DNA from: Thermaerobacter subterraneus DSM 13965 | GTDB taxonomy: Bacteria > Bacillota > Sulfobacillia > Thermaerobacterales > Thermaerobacteraceae | Direction of reading: 5' to 3' | Assembly (NCBI RefSeq): GCF_000183545.2 | Contig: NZ_JH976536.1 | Span: 62,001 to 126,000, forward strand | DNA: 64,000 nucleotides | In this document: positions 8,402-17,362 of the stretch, in pieces | How positions within the stretch are numbered: position 1 is the first letter of the stretch | How the letters are laid out: each line of letters opens with the position of its first letter | Program-made: the position numbers and the translations under genes | Notes under the pieces: model-generated | What the model was told of the DNA's origin: nothing | Seen by the model: only the letters and a program-made list of their open reading frames with translations | The model's database searches: none

Positions 8402-9988
8402 GTGGCAGCAGTGGCGCGGGGGCAAGGGCTGCAGGTGAAGGCCGGGAGGCCGGCGGTGCACCGGCGCCGGGGCTTGCGGCCTCCATCCCGGGGATGGCCG
8501 GCCGCATCCCGGACCGGCAGCGGACCCGCCGCCGGCCCGGTCCTGGGCCTCTGGGCCCGCGGTGCCCTAGCCCTCCTCGTGCTGCTGGTGCTGCCCTTCC
8601 TACCCGGGACGGCCCTGCTGGCCGGGGCCGCCGCCCCGGCCCCGGGTGCCGGCCCGAGCCCGGCCGATGAGGGCGCGCCGGCGGGGGCGGGACAGGGAGC
8701 GGGGCGACCCCTCCCCTGGACCGCCGGCCTGGCGGCCGGTGCCGTGCCGGTCCAAAGCCCCCGGGCCGGTACCCTGCCGGCCGCACCGGCGGGGAGTGGA
8801 GGCCCGGGGTCCGGGGGGATCGCGGCCAGCCCTTCCGGAGGGACCGCGGCCATCCCCGGACCGGCGGCGGCCGCCCCGCCCGCTTTCGTTGACGTGGAGC
8901 AGCTGGCCCGGGAGCAGTGGGAGGAGACCGAAGGCGCCACCGGTTTCCTGGAGGCCCTGGACCGGGTGCGCCAGCAGGTGGGGGAGGCCATCCCCGGCCT
9001 GGACTGGGAGCACACCCTGGACGCCCTGCGGCGCGGCGAGCTGCCCTGGAGCGCCGGCGACCTGCTGGGGGCCCTGCTCCGGGCTCTGGCCGGCGAGGTG
9101 CTGACCAACGGGGGCCTGCTGCTGCGCCTGCTGGTGCTGGCGGTGCTCCTGGCGGTCCTGCAGGCCATCGAGAACGCCTTCGACAACGAGGCGGTGGCCC
9201 GGGCCGCGTATGCGGTGACCTATCTGGCGCTCATCGCCCTGGCCCTGGTCAGCTTTCGCGATGCCCTCACCATCAGCCAGCAGGCCATCCGCGGCCTGGT
9301 GGACTTCCTCCTGGCCAGCCTGCCGGTGCTGCTGACCCTCATGGCGAGCACCGGTGCCCTGGCCACGGCCGGGATCCTCCACCCGCTGGTGGTGGCCACC
9401 GCCCACACGGTGAGCGTCATCGTGGGCCAGTGGGTCCTGCCCCTGATCTTCCTGGCGGCGGTGGTGGACATCGCAGGGCACTTCCCGGTAGGAAACTCCC
9501 TCTCCGGCCTGTCCCGGCTGCTGCGCCAGGCGGCGCTGGTGATCCTCGGCCTGGCCGGCACGGTGTTCCTGACGGTGGTGGCCATCCAGGGCGCTGCCGG
9601 CAGCGTGGCCGACGGCATCGCCCTCCGGACGGCCAAGTACCTGGTGGGGACGTTCATCCCGGTGGTGGGCGGCATGCTGTCGGACTCGGTGGAACTGGTG
9701 GTGACGTCCTCCCTGCTGCTGAAGAACGCCGTCAACCTGCTGGGCATGCTGGCGGTCTTCGCCCTGGTGGCCTGGCCCCTGCTCAAGCTGGTGGCCCTGG
9801 TCTTCGTCTACCGCCTGGTGGCGGCGGCGATCCAGCCCGTGGGGCCGGGGCACGTCGCCGGGGCCCTGCAGTCCATGGGCGACCACCTGGTGCTGGTGGG
9901 GGCGGCCACGGCCGTGGTGGGGCTGATGTTCTTCATCGTCATGGCGGTCATGCTGGCGGCGGGCAACGCCGCCGTGATGATGCGCTAG
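8402..9988 (+). CDS. spoIIIAE: Stage III sporulation protein AE
   Basis: Polytopic membrane protein of the SpoIIIA channel. After a signal-like hydrophobic segment at residues 50-75 (LALLVLLVLPFLPG) comes an Ala/Pro/Gly-rich spacer of about 90 residues. The conserved domain starts near FVDVEQLAREQWEE (about residue 160). Seven or so membrane helices follow, ending at VMLAAGNAAVMMR. Total length is 528 against about 400 in Bacillus, and the excess is the low-complexity N-terminal region. The start is GTG at 8402, behind AGGGGAGG. Confidence 0.94.
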   Translation: MAAVARGQGLQVKAGRPAVHRRRGLRPPSRGWPAASRTGSGPAAGPVLGLWARGALALLVLLVLPFLPGTALLAGAAAPAPGAGPSPADEGAPAGAGQGAGRPLPWTAGLAAGAVPVQSPRAGTLPAAPAGSGGPGSGGIAASPSGGTAAIPGPAAAAPPAFVDVEQLAREQWEETEGATGFLEALDRVRQQVGEAIPGLDWEHTLDALRRGELPWSAGDLLGALLRALAGEVLTNGGLLLRLLVLAVLLAVLQAIENAFDNEAVARAAYAVTYLALIALALVSFRDALTISQQAIRGLVDFLLASLPVLLTLMASTGALATAGILHPLVVATAHTVSVIVGQWVLPLIFLAAVVDIAGHFPVGNSLSGLSRLLRQAALVILGLAGTVFLTVVAIQGAAGSVADGIALRTAKYLVGTFIPVVGGMLSDSVELVVTSSLLLKNAVNLLGMLAVFALVAWPLLKLVALVFVYRLVAAAIQPVGPGHVAGALQSMGDHLVLVGAATAVVGLMFFIVMAVMLAAGNAAVMMR

Positions 9989-9998
9989 GAGGGCCGGC

Positions 9999-10853
9999 AT
10001 GGGGGCGCTCAGCGACTGGGTTCGCCAGGTGGTCATGGTCCTCGTCCTCACCGGGGTGGTGGAGCTGGCGCTGCCCACCGGGGCCCTGCGCCGGTACGTC
10101 CAGGTGGTGCTGGGGCTGCTGGTGCTGCTGGCCATCGTGCGTCCGGTGCTGGCCTGGCTGGGCAGCGAGCCGGCGACCCTGGTGCCGGCGTGGCAACAGG
10201 TCTTAGAGGGCATGAGCGCCGGGCCGGGCCGGGCAGGCGGCCCGGCGGGGACCGTGGGTCCCCAAGACCTCCAGGCGGCCCGGGACCGGACCCGCAGCCT
10301 GGCCCTGGACCTGCACCGGCAGCGGCTGGTGGCGCTGATCCGGGATGAGGTCCGGGCGGTGGTGGGCACGGAGCCCCTGGCCATCGACCTGGACCTGGTC
10401 ACCGACCCCGGTTCGCCCCGCTGGGGAGCGGTGACCGGCCTGACCGTCCACCTGCCCGCCCGCCGGCCGGCGCCCGCGCCGGGGGGCTTCCCGCCCGGTG
10501 CTTCCCCGGACCCGTCCAGCGGCCCGGCCGCCCCCGGCGATTCCGCACCGGACCAGGGTCCTCCCGGGCCGGGTAGCGCCGTCCGCCCGGTGGAACCCGT
10601 CCGCATCCCGCCGGTGGTTCCGTCAGGGAGCAGCGGGCCGCCTGCCCCGGGCGGCGCGCCGCAGGGTCGGGGAGGGCTGCCGGCGGGTCCTGACCTCGCG
10701 TCCGGCGGCGGGCCGCTCCCCGCAGCGGAGCGCCGGGCGCTGGCCCAGCGCCTCCAGCAGGCCCTGGCCTCACGCCTCGGCCTGGATCCGGCGGCCGTGG
10801 GGGTGGTGTGGGTGGAAGCCGTGGAGGGAGGTGATGGCGGTGGCCCAGGGTGA
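9999..10853 (+). CDS. spoIIIAF: Stage III sporulation protein AF
   Basis: Two N-terminal membrane helices (VVMVLVLTGVVELALP and VVLGLLVLLAIVRPVL) are followed by a soluble domain with the ring-building-motif-like region LALDLHRQRLVALIRDEV. From about residue 150 to 245 the sequence is Pro/Gly/Ser-rich and probably disordered, so the protein is 284 residues rather than about 206. The C-terminal QRLQQALASRLGLDP resumes family-like sequence. The ATG follows GGAGGG. The 3' end overlaps spoIIIAG by about 20 bases. Confidence 0.92.
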   Translation: MGALSDWVRQVVMVLVLTGVVELALPTGALRRYVQVVLGLLVLLAIVRPVLAWLGSEPATLVPAWQQVLEGMSAGPGRAGGPAGTVGPQDLQAARDRTRSLALDLHRQRLVALIRDEVRAVVGTEPLAIDLDLVTDPGSPRWGAVTGLTVHLPARRPAPAPGGFPPGASPDPSSGPAAPGDSAPDQGPPGPGSAVRPVEPVRIPPVVPSGSSGPPAPGGAPQGRGGLPAGPDLASGGGPLPAAERRALAQRLQQALASRLGLDPAAVGVVWVEAVEGGDGGGPG

Positions 10854-11457
10854 CGGCCGGCGCCCCGCCCTGGCGCTGGCCCTGGACTGGCGGGATCCCC
10901 GCCGGCGACAGCAACTGCTGCTCGCCGCCGCCCTGATGGTGGGCGTGGGCCTTCTGGTGGCAGGCCAGTGGCGCCAGGGGGGTGCGGGCCCGGCGCCGGC
11001 GGTGGCACCGGCTGGGACCGGGACCGCTTCCGCCCCCGCTGCGACGACGGACCCGCTTCAGCCCATGGCCGCGGATCTGGCGGCGCGGCTGGAGGCGATC
11101 CTCTCCGGCGTCCAGGGGGCGGGCCGGGTCCAGGTGGAGGTGCACCTGGCCCGGGGACCTCGCTACGAATATGCGGCCAACCAGGTGGCCACCGAACGCC
11201 GGATCGAGGAACAGGATTCCGGCGGGGGCCGCCGGACGACCACCGAGCAGCGCGACGAGCGCCAGCTCTTGAGAGGAGGGGGGGACGAAAGGGCACTGAT
11301 CAGCGAGGTGGACGCGGTGGAGATCGCAGGGGTCCTGGTGGTCGCCGAAGGCGCCGCCGACCCCGATGTCCGCGCCGCCCTGACCCAGGCGGTGGCGACG
11401 TATCTGCACCTGCCCCTGCACCGGGTGATGGTGCTGGCAGGGCAACCCAGCCTATGA
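10834..11457 (+). CDS. spoIIIAG: Stage III sporulation protein AG
   Basis: Forms the large periplasmic ring of the SpoIIIA channel. A membrane helix at residues 30-47 (LLLAAALMVGVGLLVAG) is followed by a linker, then the ring-building domain (AARLEAILSGVQGAGRVQVEVHL) and the typical C-terminal ALTQAVATYLHLPLHRVMVL. It has 207 residues from ATG 10834. GGAGGGAGG ends only three bases before this ATG, whereas GTG 10840 is spaced about 8 bases, so the real start may be two codons later. It overlaps the end of spoIIIAF. Confidence 0.92.
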   Translation: MAVAQGDGRRPALALALDWRDPRRRQQLLLAAALMVGVGLLVAGQWRQGGAGPAPAVAPAGTGTASAPAATTDPLQPMAADLAARLEAILSGVQGAGRVQVEVHLARGPRYEYAANQVATERRIEEQDSGGGRRTTTEQRDERQLLRGGGDERALISEVDAVEIAGVLVVAEGAADPDVRAALTQAVATYLHLPLHRVMVLAGQPSL

Positions 11458-11470
11458 GGAGGGAACGGGC

Positions 11471-12100
11471 ATGACCAAGGCTCAGGCGGCATCGCCGGCA
11501 CGGTTTCTCGTCTTCCTGGTGGTGGTGGCAGTGGTCTTTGCCTACATCGCCGCCAAGTGGGACGACTTCAACCACCAGAGCGCCCTGTACGACGGCAGCT
11601 CGGGTGTGGCCAGCTGGGATCAGCAGGGTACGGGGACCGCGGATCTGAGCGGCGGCCCCTCCGGTGAACCCGGTTCCACCGGGTTGCCGGGCGGCGAGGC
11701 GGGTGCGGGGGCCACCGGGAGCCAGGCCGGTGCCGTGCCCGACGTGGAGGCGGGCAGCTTCGCTGAGCTGCGGGTCCAGCGCACGGCGATCTATGACCGG
11801 CAGATCGAGCAGCTGCAGGCCATCGCCGGCGACCCCAACGCCAGCGCCAGCGCCCGCGAGCAGGCCCAGCAGGCCCTGGTGCAGCTCACCCAGCGCCAGG
11901 GGGTCGAGCAGCAGATCGAGCAGCTGATCAAGAGCAAGGGCTATGAGGACGCGGTGGTATTCGTCTACGACCAGGCCGCCATCGTGGTGGTCAAGGCCGA
12001 CCGGTTCGCCCAGGCGGACGCCGCCCGCATCGCCGACATCGTCCGCCAGGTCACGGGCATCGGGTATGAGGGCATCCGCATCGTCACGCGGAACAGCTGA
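11471..12100 (+). CDS. spoIIIAH: Stage III sporulation protein AH
   Basis: Partner of forespore SpoIIQ; the two interact across the intermembrane space and anchor the channel. There is one N-terminal membrane helix (FLVFLVVVAVVFAYIA) and a Gly/Ser-rich linker. A helical region (RQIEQLQAIAGDPNASASAREQ) leads to the ring-building-motif domain (DAVVFVYDQAAIVVVKAD ending ITRV-like GYEGIRIVTRNS). The 209 residues match the family. GAGGAGGG precedes the ATG. It is the last gene of the spoIIIA operon. Confidence 0.94.
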   Translation: MTKAQAASPARFLVFLVVVAVVFAYIAAKWDDFNHQSALYDGSSGVASWDQQGTGTADLSGGPSGEPGSTGLPGGEAGAGATGSQAGAVPDVEAGSFAELRVQRTAIYDRQIEQLQAIAGDPNASASAREQAQQALVQLTQRQGVEQQIEQLIKSKGYEDAVVFVYDQAAIVVVKADRFAQADAARIADIVRQVTGIGYEGIRIVTRNS

Positions 12101-12200
12101 GAAGGGCCGGCATGCTGCCGCGCGGGCCGCCCTTCCGGGCCGGACCCGGCGCTGGCGGGGCGGCGCCCCGCCCCGGGGCCGCCGCCCCGGGCGTGCGCGG

Positions 12201-12234
12201 CCGCGGCAACCGCGGCTGGCCGCGGTTGCCGCGG
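12201..12234. repeat. Perfect 15-bp inverted repeat between spoIIIAH and the Asp23 gene
   Basis: CCGCGGCAACCGCGG (12201-12215) and its exact reverse complement (12220-12234) are separated by CTGG. Each arm itself contains CCGCGG twice around CAA. There is no T-run, and the TATAAT of the next promoter begins 7 bases later. It could be a U-less terminator for spoIIIA or an operator for the Asp23 promoter. Confidence 0.8.
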
Positions 12235-12240
12235 CCGCTG

Positions 12241-12246
12241 TATAAT
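12241..12246 (+). promoter_or_regulatory. Sigma-A -10 box (TATAAT) before the Asp23 gene
   Basis: A consensus TATAAT in very GC-rich surroundings, 56 bases before the Asp23 start. No good -35 is visible at 16-18 bases because the inverted repeat fills that space, so the promoter may depend on an activator or be masked by a protein binding the repeat. Confidence 0.55.
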
Positions 12247-12301
12247 GACAGCGCTGCGGCGGTTCCGGGAGCCGGCCCCCGGGGCGCGGGAGGTGGCGCG
12301 G

Positions 12302-12709
12302 ATGGAGGAGCAGGGCGAATTTCTTCCCCTTCCGGGCGAGGATGAGGGAGGCCACGTTCGCATCGCCAGCGAGGTGGTCAGCGTCATCGCCGGGATCGCC
12401 GCCATGGAGATCGACGGCGTCGCGGGGATGGCCAGCGGCGGCCTGGTGGGCGGCCTGTCGGAGATGCTGGGTTGGAAGAACCTCGGCAAGGGCGTCAAGG
12501 TCGAGGTGGGCGAGCGGGAGTGCACCATCGACCTGTTCATGATCGTCCACTACGGGGTGCGCATCCCGCAGGTGGCCGAGCGGGTGCAGGATAACGTCAA
12601 GCGGGCCGTCGAAACCATGACCGGGCTGCGGGTGCGCGGCGTCAACATTCATATTCAGGGTGTGGCCTTTCCGGAGGCCCAGCGGGAGCAGGAGGCCCGG
12701 GCCAGGTAG
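12302..12709 (+). CDS. Asp23/Gls24 family envelope stress protein
   Basis: Cytoplasmic alkaline-shock-type protein that in Staphylococcus is held at the membrane by AmaP. Here amaP and a DUF2273 gene follow directly, completing that trio. The family core is obvious: VRIASEVVSVIAGIAAMEIDG, the GKGVKVEVGE segment and VHYGVRIPQVAERVQ. The ATG at 12302 is chosen for the GGGAGG 8 bases upstream; an upstream ATG at 12245 has no such site and would begin inside the -10 box. It has 135 residues. Position after spoIIIA and before nusB resembles the yqhY arrangement of Bacillus. Confidence 0.92.
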   Translation: MEEQGEFLPLPGEDEGGHVRIASEVVSVIAGIAAMEIDGVAGMASGGLVGGLSEMLGWKNLGKGVKVEVGERECTIDLFMIVHYGVRIPQVAERVQDNVKRAVETMTGLRVRGVNIHIQGVAFPEAQREQEARAR

Positions 12710-12718
12710 GGCCTGCCA

Positions 12719-12749
12719 GGCCGGGGGCCTGCGGCTGCGGCCCCCGGCC
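12719..12749. other. GC hairpin between the Asp23 gene and amaP
   Basis: An 11-bp perfect stem (12719-12729 with 12739-12749) with a 9-base loop begins 10 bases after the Asp23 stop. There is no T-run. It may attenuate transcription into amaP or stabilise the abundant Asp23 message. Confidence 0.45.
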
Positions 12750-12924
12750 GGCGCCGGCAGGGGCAGGATCCCGGACCGGCCCCCAAGCCCCTGGGGCTGG
12801 GATGAACCCCGTGACCTCCCGGTTCCGGGTCTTCCCCGCCGCGGCAGCGGTGGACAGGCCCTGCGGCCCGTTCGGCCGTGCCCTGCCGGGACGGCGGGGT
12901 CCCACACCCGGAGGGGGGCAGCCG

Positions 12925-13467
12925 ATGGCCCCGTGGAACGCAGCACTGGCGGTAGTGAACTCCCTGCTCCTGGCAGGCGTGGGCGGGGTCTTGCTGGCGG
13001 CTGGCCTGGCGGGCTGGCTGCCTCCGGGCACCCTGCCGCCCGCCTGGTTGCCCGGACCGCCCGCACCCGGCGGGTGGCTGGTCGCTATCGTGGGCTTGGC
13101 GTTCGTCCTCAGCGGGCTGCATGTGACCTACCACGCCTTGCGGCCCCGCCGCCGGGACGCGGTGTCGGCGGCTACGGAGCTGGGGGAGATCCGCACCGCC
13201 CTGGCGGCGGTGGAGGAGCTGGCCCGCCGCACCGGGCTGCAGGTCCCCGGGGTGCGGGACATCCGACCGCGGGTCCAGGCCGGACGGGATGGCATCCGGC
13301 TCCGGGTCCGGGCGGAGGTCCTGCCGGATCATCCCATTCCCGATGTGGCACCGCAGCTTCAGGCGCGGCTGCGGGAGGCGGTGGAGACCATCGTGGGTGC
13401 CCGGGTCGCGGAGGTCCGCGTGGTGGTCGAGCGGATCGCTGCAGAACGGCGCCGCCGGGCCGAGTGA
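12925..13467 (+). CDS. amaP: Alkaline shock response membrane anchor AmaP
   Basis: Two N-terminal membrane helices (AALAVVNSLLLAGVGGVLLA and WLVAIVGLAFVLSGL) are followed by a cytoplasmic domain that resembles Asp23 itself (RPRVQAGRDGIRLRVRAEVL and VAPQLQARLREAVETIVG). This is the AmaP layout, which tethers Asp23-family protein to the membrane. The ATG at 12925 has GGAGGGGGG 8 bases upstream; an ORF extension to 12802 lacks a site and adds unlike sequence. It has 180 residues and is followed by the third member of the trio. Confidence 0.85.
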   Translation: MAPWNAALAVVNSLLLAGVGGVLLAAGLAGWLPPGTLPPAWLPGPPAPGGWLVAIVGLAFVLSGLHVTYHALRPRRRDAVSAATELGEIRTALAAVEELARRTGLQVPGVRDIRPRVQAGRDGIRLRVRAEVLPDHPIPDVAPQLQARLREAVETIVGARVAEVRVVVERIAAERRRRAE

Positions 13468-13534
13468 AGCCGGCGCTCCGGGTGGCGCCTTGCCGGCGTT
13501 GAGGGGACCCGGCGGGCCGGAAGGCGGTGGGGAT

Positions 13535-13762
13535 GTGGAGGACGACCGGGGGTTCTGGCAGCGCCATGCCGGCAAGATGGCCGGGGCGGCAGCGGGCTTC
13601 CTCGTCGCCCTGCTGGTCAAGTGGATCGGCCTCGGATGGACCCTGCTCGGCTTGGCCCTGGCCTGGCTGGGCCTCCAGGTGGGCAGCCGCATCGACGAGG
13701 GCGACTGGGAATGGCCCGAGGCCTGGGAGCGGCTCTGGAACCGGTGGAGCAAGCGGGCTTGA
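13535..13762 (+). CDS. DUF2273 small membrane protein
   Basis: A 75-residue protein with a hydrophobic hairpin (MAGAAAGFLVALLVKWIG and TLLGLALAWLGLQVG), matching DUF2273 proteins that sit beside Asp23 and AmaP. The start GTG at 13535 is 10 bases behind GGAAGG; a TTG at 13499 would add about 12 residues. The acidic, tryptophan-rich C-terminus (GDWEWPEAWERLW) is characteristic of the neighbourhood but of unknown role. Confidence 0.75.
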   Translation: MEDDRGFWQRHAGKMAGAAAGFLVALLVKWIGLGWTLLGLALAWLGLQVGSRIDEGDWEWPEAWERLWNRWSKRA

Positions 13763-13809
13763 AAGGCGGTTCCTCCGGTCCCGGAATGGGCCGGGGCGGG
13801 GGGCCGCCG

Positions 13810-13817
13810 GGAGGTGA
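13810..13817 (+). promoter_or_regulatory. Ribosome binding site that decides the nusB start
   Basis: GGAGGTGA is a full match to the anti-Shine-Dalgarno sequence. It overlaps the GTG at 13814, which therefore cannot be the start it serves. TTG at 13826 lies 8 bases downstream at ideal distance and in frame with NusB. Confidence 0.75.
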
Positions 13818-13825
13818 GGGCATCT

Positions 13826-14470
13826 TTGGCGGCGGGAAGCGGTGGACCGGCCGGCGGGCCCCGGCGGAGAGGGCGTGAAATCGCCCTGCAGGTGCTGTTC
13901 CAGTGGGAGGCGGCGGGCCACCCCCTGGAGGCCGGCCTGCAATGGGCGGCCGGCGAGTACAACCCGGGGGAGGAGGTCCTGGCCTTTGCCGCGGACCTGG
14001 CCGGCGGTGTCACCCGCCACCGGCTGGATATCGACGGGCTCATCGCCCGCTACGCCCGCGACTGGGACCTGGAGCGCCTGGCCCGGGTCGATCGGAACAT
14101 CCTGCGTCTGGGGATCTACGAGCTGCTCTATGCCGGCCGTCCCGACGTCCCGCCGCCGGTCGCCATCAACGAAGCGGTGGAACTGGCGAAGCGGTACAGC
14201 AGCGAGGACGCCGCCCGCTTCATCAACGGGATCCTGGGCCAGCTGGCCCGGGACCGGGGACTGGCGGGTGAGGGCCGGCCCGCAGCGCCGGCCGCCGCGG
14301 GACAGGGTGAGTCGGCAGGCGGGGCGCCCGCCGGTGAGGGCGGGAGCGGGGCGGCACCTTCTGCCCCGATGACCGCCGGCGCACGCCCCGCCCCGGCCCC
14401 AGGTACCGTGCCGGGCTCGGGCCAGCTGGGCGGTTTAATCCGGCAACCGGGGGAGGGAACCGGGGGTTGA
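13826..14470 (+). CDS. nusB: Transcription antitermination factor NusB
   Basis: RNA-binding partner of NusE in the rRNA antitermination complex. The helical core is complete: [43 protein letters not shown] and [15 protein letters not shown]. The start is taken as TTG 13826 because the strong Shine-Dalgarno overlaps the alternative GTG 13814. The conserved protein ends near residue 145; about 70 Gly/Ala/Pro residues follow, giving 214 in all. The stop overlaps the TTG start of folD. Confidence 0.94.
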   Translation: MAAGSGGPAGGPRRRGREIALQVLFQWEAAGHPLEAGLQWAAGEYNPGEEVLAFAADLAGGVTRHRLDIDGLIARYARDWDLERLARVDRNILRLGIYELLYAGRPDVPPPVAINEAVELAKRYSSEDAARFINGILGQLARDRGLAGEGRPAAPAAAGQGESAGGAPAGEGGSGAAPSAPMTAGARPAPAPGTVPGSGQLGGLIRQPGEGTGG

Positions 14471-15375
14471 CGGCGGGACATCTTTGGGACGGCCGGCCTG
14501 TCGCGGCGAGGGTGCGGGCGGAGGTGGCCGCCCGCGCCGCTGCTTTCCGCAGGCAGGCCGGCCGCCCGCCGGGGCTGGCCGCCATCCTGGTGGGGGATGA
14601 CCCGGCCTCCCGGCTGTATGTGGCCAACAAGGCCCGGGCCTGCCGGGAGGCGGGACTTTACTCCGAGGTTCACCACCTGCCCGCGGGAACGCCGCAAGCC
14701 CAGCTGGTGGACCTGGTCCGGTGGCTCAACGGGCGCCCGGACATCGACGGCATCCTGGTTCAGTGGCCCGTGCCCGCCGGGATCGATTACGAGGCCGTGC
14801 TGGCGGAGATCGATCCCGGCCGGGACGTGGACGGGTTCCACCCGGTGAACACCGGCGCCCTCTGGCGGGGCCGGCCCCGGCTGGTGCCCTGTACCCCCCT
14901 GGGCATCCTGCTGCTCCTCCGCGCCTACGGGATCTCTCCCCGCGGCCGGCGGGCGGTCATCGCCGGCCGCAGCCCCATCGTGGGCCGCCCCCTGGCGGGC
15001 CTGCTTTTGATGGAAGACGCCACGGTCACCATCTGCCACTCGCGCACGCCCCAGCTGGAAGAGGCCACGCGGGCGGCGGACATCCTGGTGGTGGCGGTGG
15101 GCCGGCCCGGACTGATCGGGGCCGGGCACGTGCGGCCGGGGGCGGCGGTGATCGATGTGGGGATCAACCGGGTCGACGGCCGGGTGACCGGCGACGTGCG
15201 CACCGCGGAGGTGGCCCGGGTGGCGGCGGGCGTCACCCCGGTACCCGGCGGCGTCGGGCCCATGACGGTGGCCATGTTGCTGGCGAACACGGTGGAGGCT
15301 GCCCGGGCGCGGGCGGAAGGGCGCCCGCCCGACAGCCTGGCCGCTTGGGGCCGGCTGGGGGAGGCCTGGTCATGA
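14467..15375 (+). CDS. folD: Methylenetetrahydrofolate dehydrogenase/cyclohydrolase
   Basis: Bifunctional enzyme interconverting 5,10-methylene- and 10-formyl-tetrahydrofolate with NADP. The active-site Tyr and Lys lie in [32 protein letters not shown] and the C-terminal signature [13 protein letters not shown] are present. The 302 residues are normal. The start is TTG 14467 overlapping the nusB stop, behind GGGGGAGGG. The stop overlaps the xseA start. In this cell it would use one-carbon units that the glycine cleavage system supplies. Confidence 0.96.
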   Translation: MTAGHLWDGRPVAARVRAEVAARAAAFRRQAGRPPGLAAILVGDDPASRLYVANKARACREAGLYSEVHHLPAGTPQAQLVDLVRWLNGRPDIDGILVQWPVPAGIDYEAVLAEIDPGRDVDGFHPVNTGALWRGRPRLVPCTPLGILLLLRAYGISPRGRRAVIAGRSPIVGRPLAGLLLMEDATVTICHSRTPQLEEATRAADILVVAVGRPGLIGAGHVRPGAAVIDVGINRVDGRVTGDVRTAEVARVAAGVTPVPGGVGPMTVAMLLANTVEAARARAEGRPPDSLAAWGRLGEAWS

Positions 15376-16817
15376 GGAGCCCTGAACCCCGGCCCCTGGC
15401 CTGGCGCCGCCCGGCTCCGGGGAGCGAACCGGCTGCCGCAGCCCGGCCCCTGGCCTCCGGGGGAGCGGGCTGGCCGGTGTGGGAGCCGGATGCCGGTGTC
15501 CCGGGGGGCGTCCGGCCTGCAGACCCGCCGGCGCCCTGGCCGGGAGGCGCCCTGGTTTCAGGCGGGGTACCGGCCGGGGTCCTGACGGTATCGGAGCTCA
15601 CGGCCCGCATCCGCCTGCGGTTGGAGTCCGACGCCCGGCTGCGGCAGGTCTGGGTGCGGGGCGAGCTAAGCAGCTGCAAGCGCCACTCCTCGGGGCACCT
15701 GTACTTCTCCCTGCAGGATGAAGGGGCCACCCTGCGCTGTGTCATGTTCCGCAGTGCCGCCCGGCACCTGGGCTTCACGCCCGAGGACGGGATGGAGGTG
15801 CTGGCCCTGGGCCGGGTGGGGGTGTACGAGCCCGCCGGCACCTACCAGCTCTACGTGGAGACGCTGGAACCGGCCGGTCTGGGCGCCCTGTACCTGGCCC
15901 TGGAGCAGCGCCGGCAGCGGCTGGCCCGGGAGGGGCTGTTCGACCCCGCCCGCAAGCGGCCCCTGCCGGCCTGGCCGCGGTGCATCGGCGTCATCACCTC
16001 GGCCGACGGCGCCGCCCTGCGGGACATCCTGAAGGTGGCCCTCCGGCGGAATCCCCGCCTCCAGGTGGTGGTGGCTCCCGTGCCCGTACAGGGGGAAGGC
16101 GCGGCCCAGGCCATCGCCGAGGCGATCCGGCGCTTCAACCGCTGGGGCCGGGCCGACGTGCTGATCGTCGGGCGGGGAGGCGGCGCCCGGGAAGACCTGT
16201 GGGCCTTCAACGAGGAAGAGGTGGTCCGGGCCGTTGCCGCCAGCCGGATTCCCGTCGTTTCCGCCGTGGGCCACGAGGTCGACGTCACCCTGTGCGATCT
16301 GGCGGCGGACGTGCGGGCGCCCACGCCCTCGGCGGCCGCGGAGGTGGTGGCGCCCGAGCTGGCGCCCATGGAGCGGCGGCTGGCCGAGCTCTCGGGCCGC
16401 CTGGAGGGCGGCGTCCGGCGCCGGCTGGAGCGGGCTCGCCGGCGCCTGGAGGAACTGGCCGGCCGTCCCGGCCTGCGCCACCCGGCCCAGCAGGTGGCCG
16501 CGTGGCGCCAGCGCCTGGAGCGGCTCCGGCAGGATCTGGCCCGGGCCGCCGGCTGGCGGGTGGCCGGGGGGCGCCAGCGCCTGGCGAGCGCCACGGGCCG
16601 GCTGGAAGCGCTGAGCCCGCTGTCGGTCCTGGGCCGGGGCTACAGCATCACCCGGACCCGGGACGGGCGCGTGGTCACCCGGGCGGGGCAGGTACGGCCC
16701 GGCGACCGGGTGGAAGTGCTCCTGGCCCGGGGCCGGCTGGATGCCCAGGTGCTGGCCAGCTGGCCCGGTGAAGGGACCCCTTTGCCCGGCGGTGATGGGG
16801 GCGAGGAGGAACGGTGA
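15372..16817 (+). CDS. xseA: Exodeoxyribonuclease VII large subunit
   Basis: Single-strand-specific nuclease subunit. After a Pro/Gly/Ala-rich leader of about 70 residues come the OB-fold domain ([21 protein letters not shown]) and the catalytic domain ([60 protein letters not shown]-type segment). A coiled-coil region and the terminal LGRGYSITR follow. It has 481 residues. GGGGGAGG precedes the ATG, which overlaps the folD stop. It is paired with xseB, and the stop overlaps its start. Confidence 0.95.
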   Translation: MRSPEPRPLAWRRPAPGSEPAAAARPLASGGAGWPVWEPDAGVPGGVRPADPPAPWPGGALVSGGVPAGVLTVSELTARIRLRLESDARLRQVWVRGELSSCKRHSSGHLYFSLQDEGATLRCVMFRSAARHLGFTPEDGMEVLALGRVGVYEPAGTYQLYVETLEPAGLGALYLALEQRRQRLAREGLFDPARKRPLPAWPRCIGVITSADGAALRDILKVALRRNPRLQVVVAPVPVQGEGAAQAIAEAIRRFNRWGRADVLIVGRGGGAREDLWAFNEEEVVRAVAASRIPVVSAVGHEVDVTLCDLAADVRAPTPSAAAEVVAPELAPMERRLAELSGRLEGGVRRRLERARRRLEELAGRPGLRHPAQQVAAWRQRLERLRQDLARAAGWRVAGGRQRLASATGRLEALSPLSVLGRGYSITRTRDGRVVTRAGQVRPGDRVEVLLARGRLDAQVLASWPGEGTPLPGGDGGEEER

Positions 16818-17362
16818 TGCCTCGTCGGAGGAACATCAACGAAAGCCGGGATCGCGGCTCGCAGCAGGCCGGGCCGGCGTCCGGCCCGGAACCGGTGATT
16901 CTGGCGGGCGACGCGGTGTCCCCGGGTTCGACGGAGGCGCCGGCCGGTGCGCCCGCAGGGGACCCGCCGGCGGTGGGGAACCCGCCGGCTGCGGGGGCCG
17001 GCGGGCCCTCGGCGGCGGCACGGGCCGGAACCCGGACGGTCGAGCCCGCCGGCAGGCCCGGGGACCAGGGAGCCGGGGCCTCCGCGGCCCCGGACGGCGG
17101 GGCCTCCCCTGGTGAAGCCTCGTTTGAAGAAATGCTGGCCGAGCTCGAGGCGATCGTGACGCGGCTCGAGTCCGGCGACGAGCCCCTGGACCGGGCGCTG
17201 GCGCTGTTCCAGCGGGGCATCGGCCTGGTTCGCCGGTGCAACCAGCTCCTCGATGCCATGGAACGCAAGATCCAGTGGCTGCTGGAAGACGCGGCGGGGA
17301 CCGTCGTGACCCGCGAGGCCCCGGAGCTGGAGCCGGCAGCCGCAGAAGGCGAGGGCCACTGA
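16814..17362 (+). CDS. xseB: Exodeoxyribonuclease VII small subunit
   Basis: The XseB helical hairpin occupies only residues 100-160 (SFEEMLAELEAIVTRLESG and LDRALALFQRGIGLVRRCN). It is preceded by about 95 residues of Ala/Pro/Gly-rich sequence, so the protein is 182 residues where 70-80 is usual. Start GTG 16814 is immediately followed by ATG 16817; AGGAGG upstream fits either, the ATG slightly better. If the whole reading frame is translated this would be an unusually long XseB, but a start inside the frame cannot be excluded. Confidence 0.85.
   Translation: MMPRRRNINESRDRGSQQAGPASGPEPVILAGDAVSPGSTEAPAGAPAGDPPAVGNPPAAGAGGPSAAARAGTRTVEPAGRPGDQGAGASAAPDGGASPGEASFEEMLAELEAIVTRLESGDEPLDRALALFQRGIGLVRRCNQLLDAMERKIQWLLEDAAGTVVTREAPELEPAAAEGEGH

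Noticed and set aside
8600-11296. Very long minus-strand open frame (about 898 codons) opposite spoIIIAE-spoIIIAG
   Set aside because: It mirrors recognisable + strand genes, is His/Gln/Gly/Pro-rich with no family resemblance, and is expected because high GC removes stop codons on the opposite strand.
12112-12345. Short open frame between spoIIIAH and the Asp23 gene
   Set aside because: Crosses the inverted repeat and the TATAAT box, has no similarity to a known protein and overlaps the Asp23 gene.
13814-13825. GTG 13814 as the nusB start
   Set aside because: It lies within the full Shine-Dalgarno GGAGGTGA; TTG 13826 is correctly spaced and in frame.
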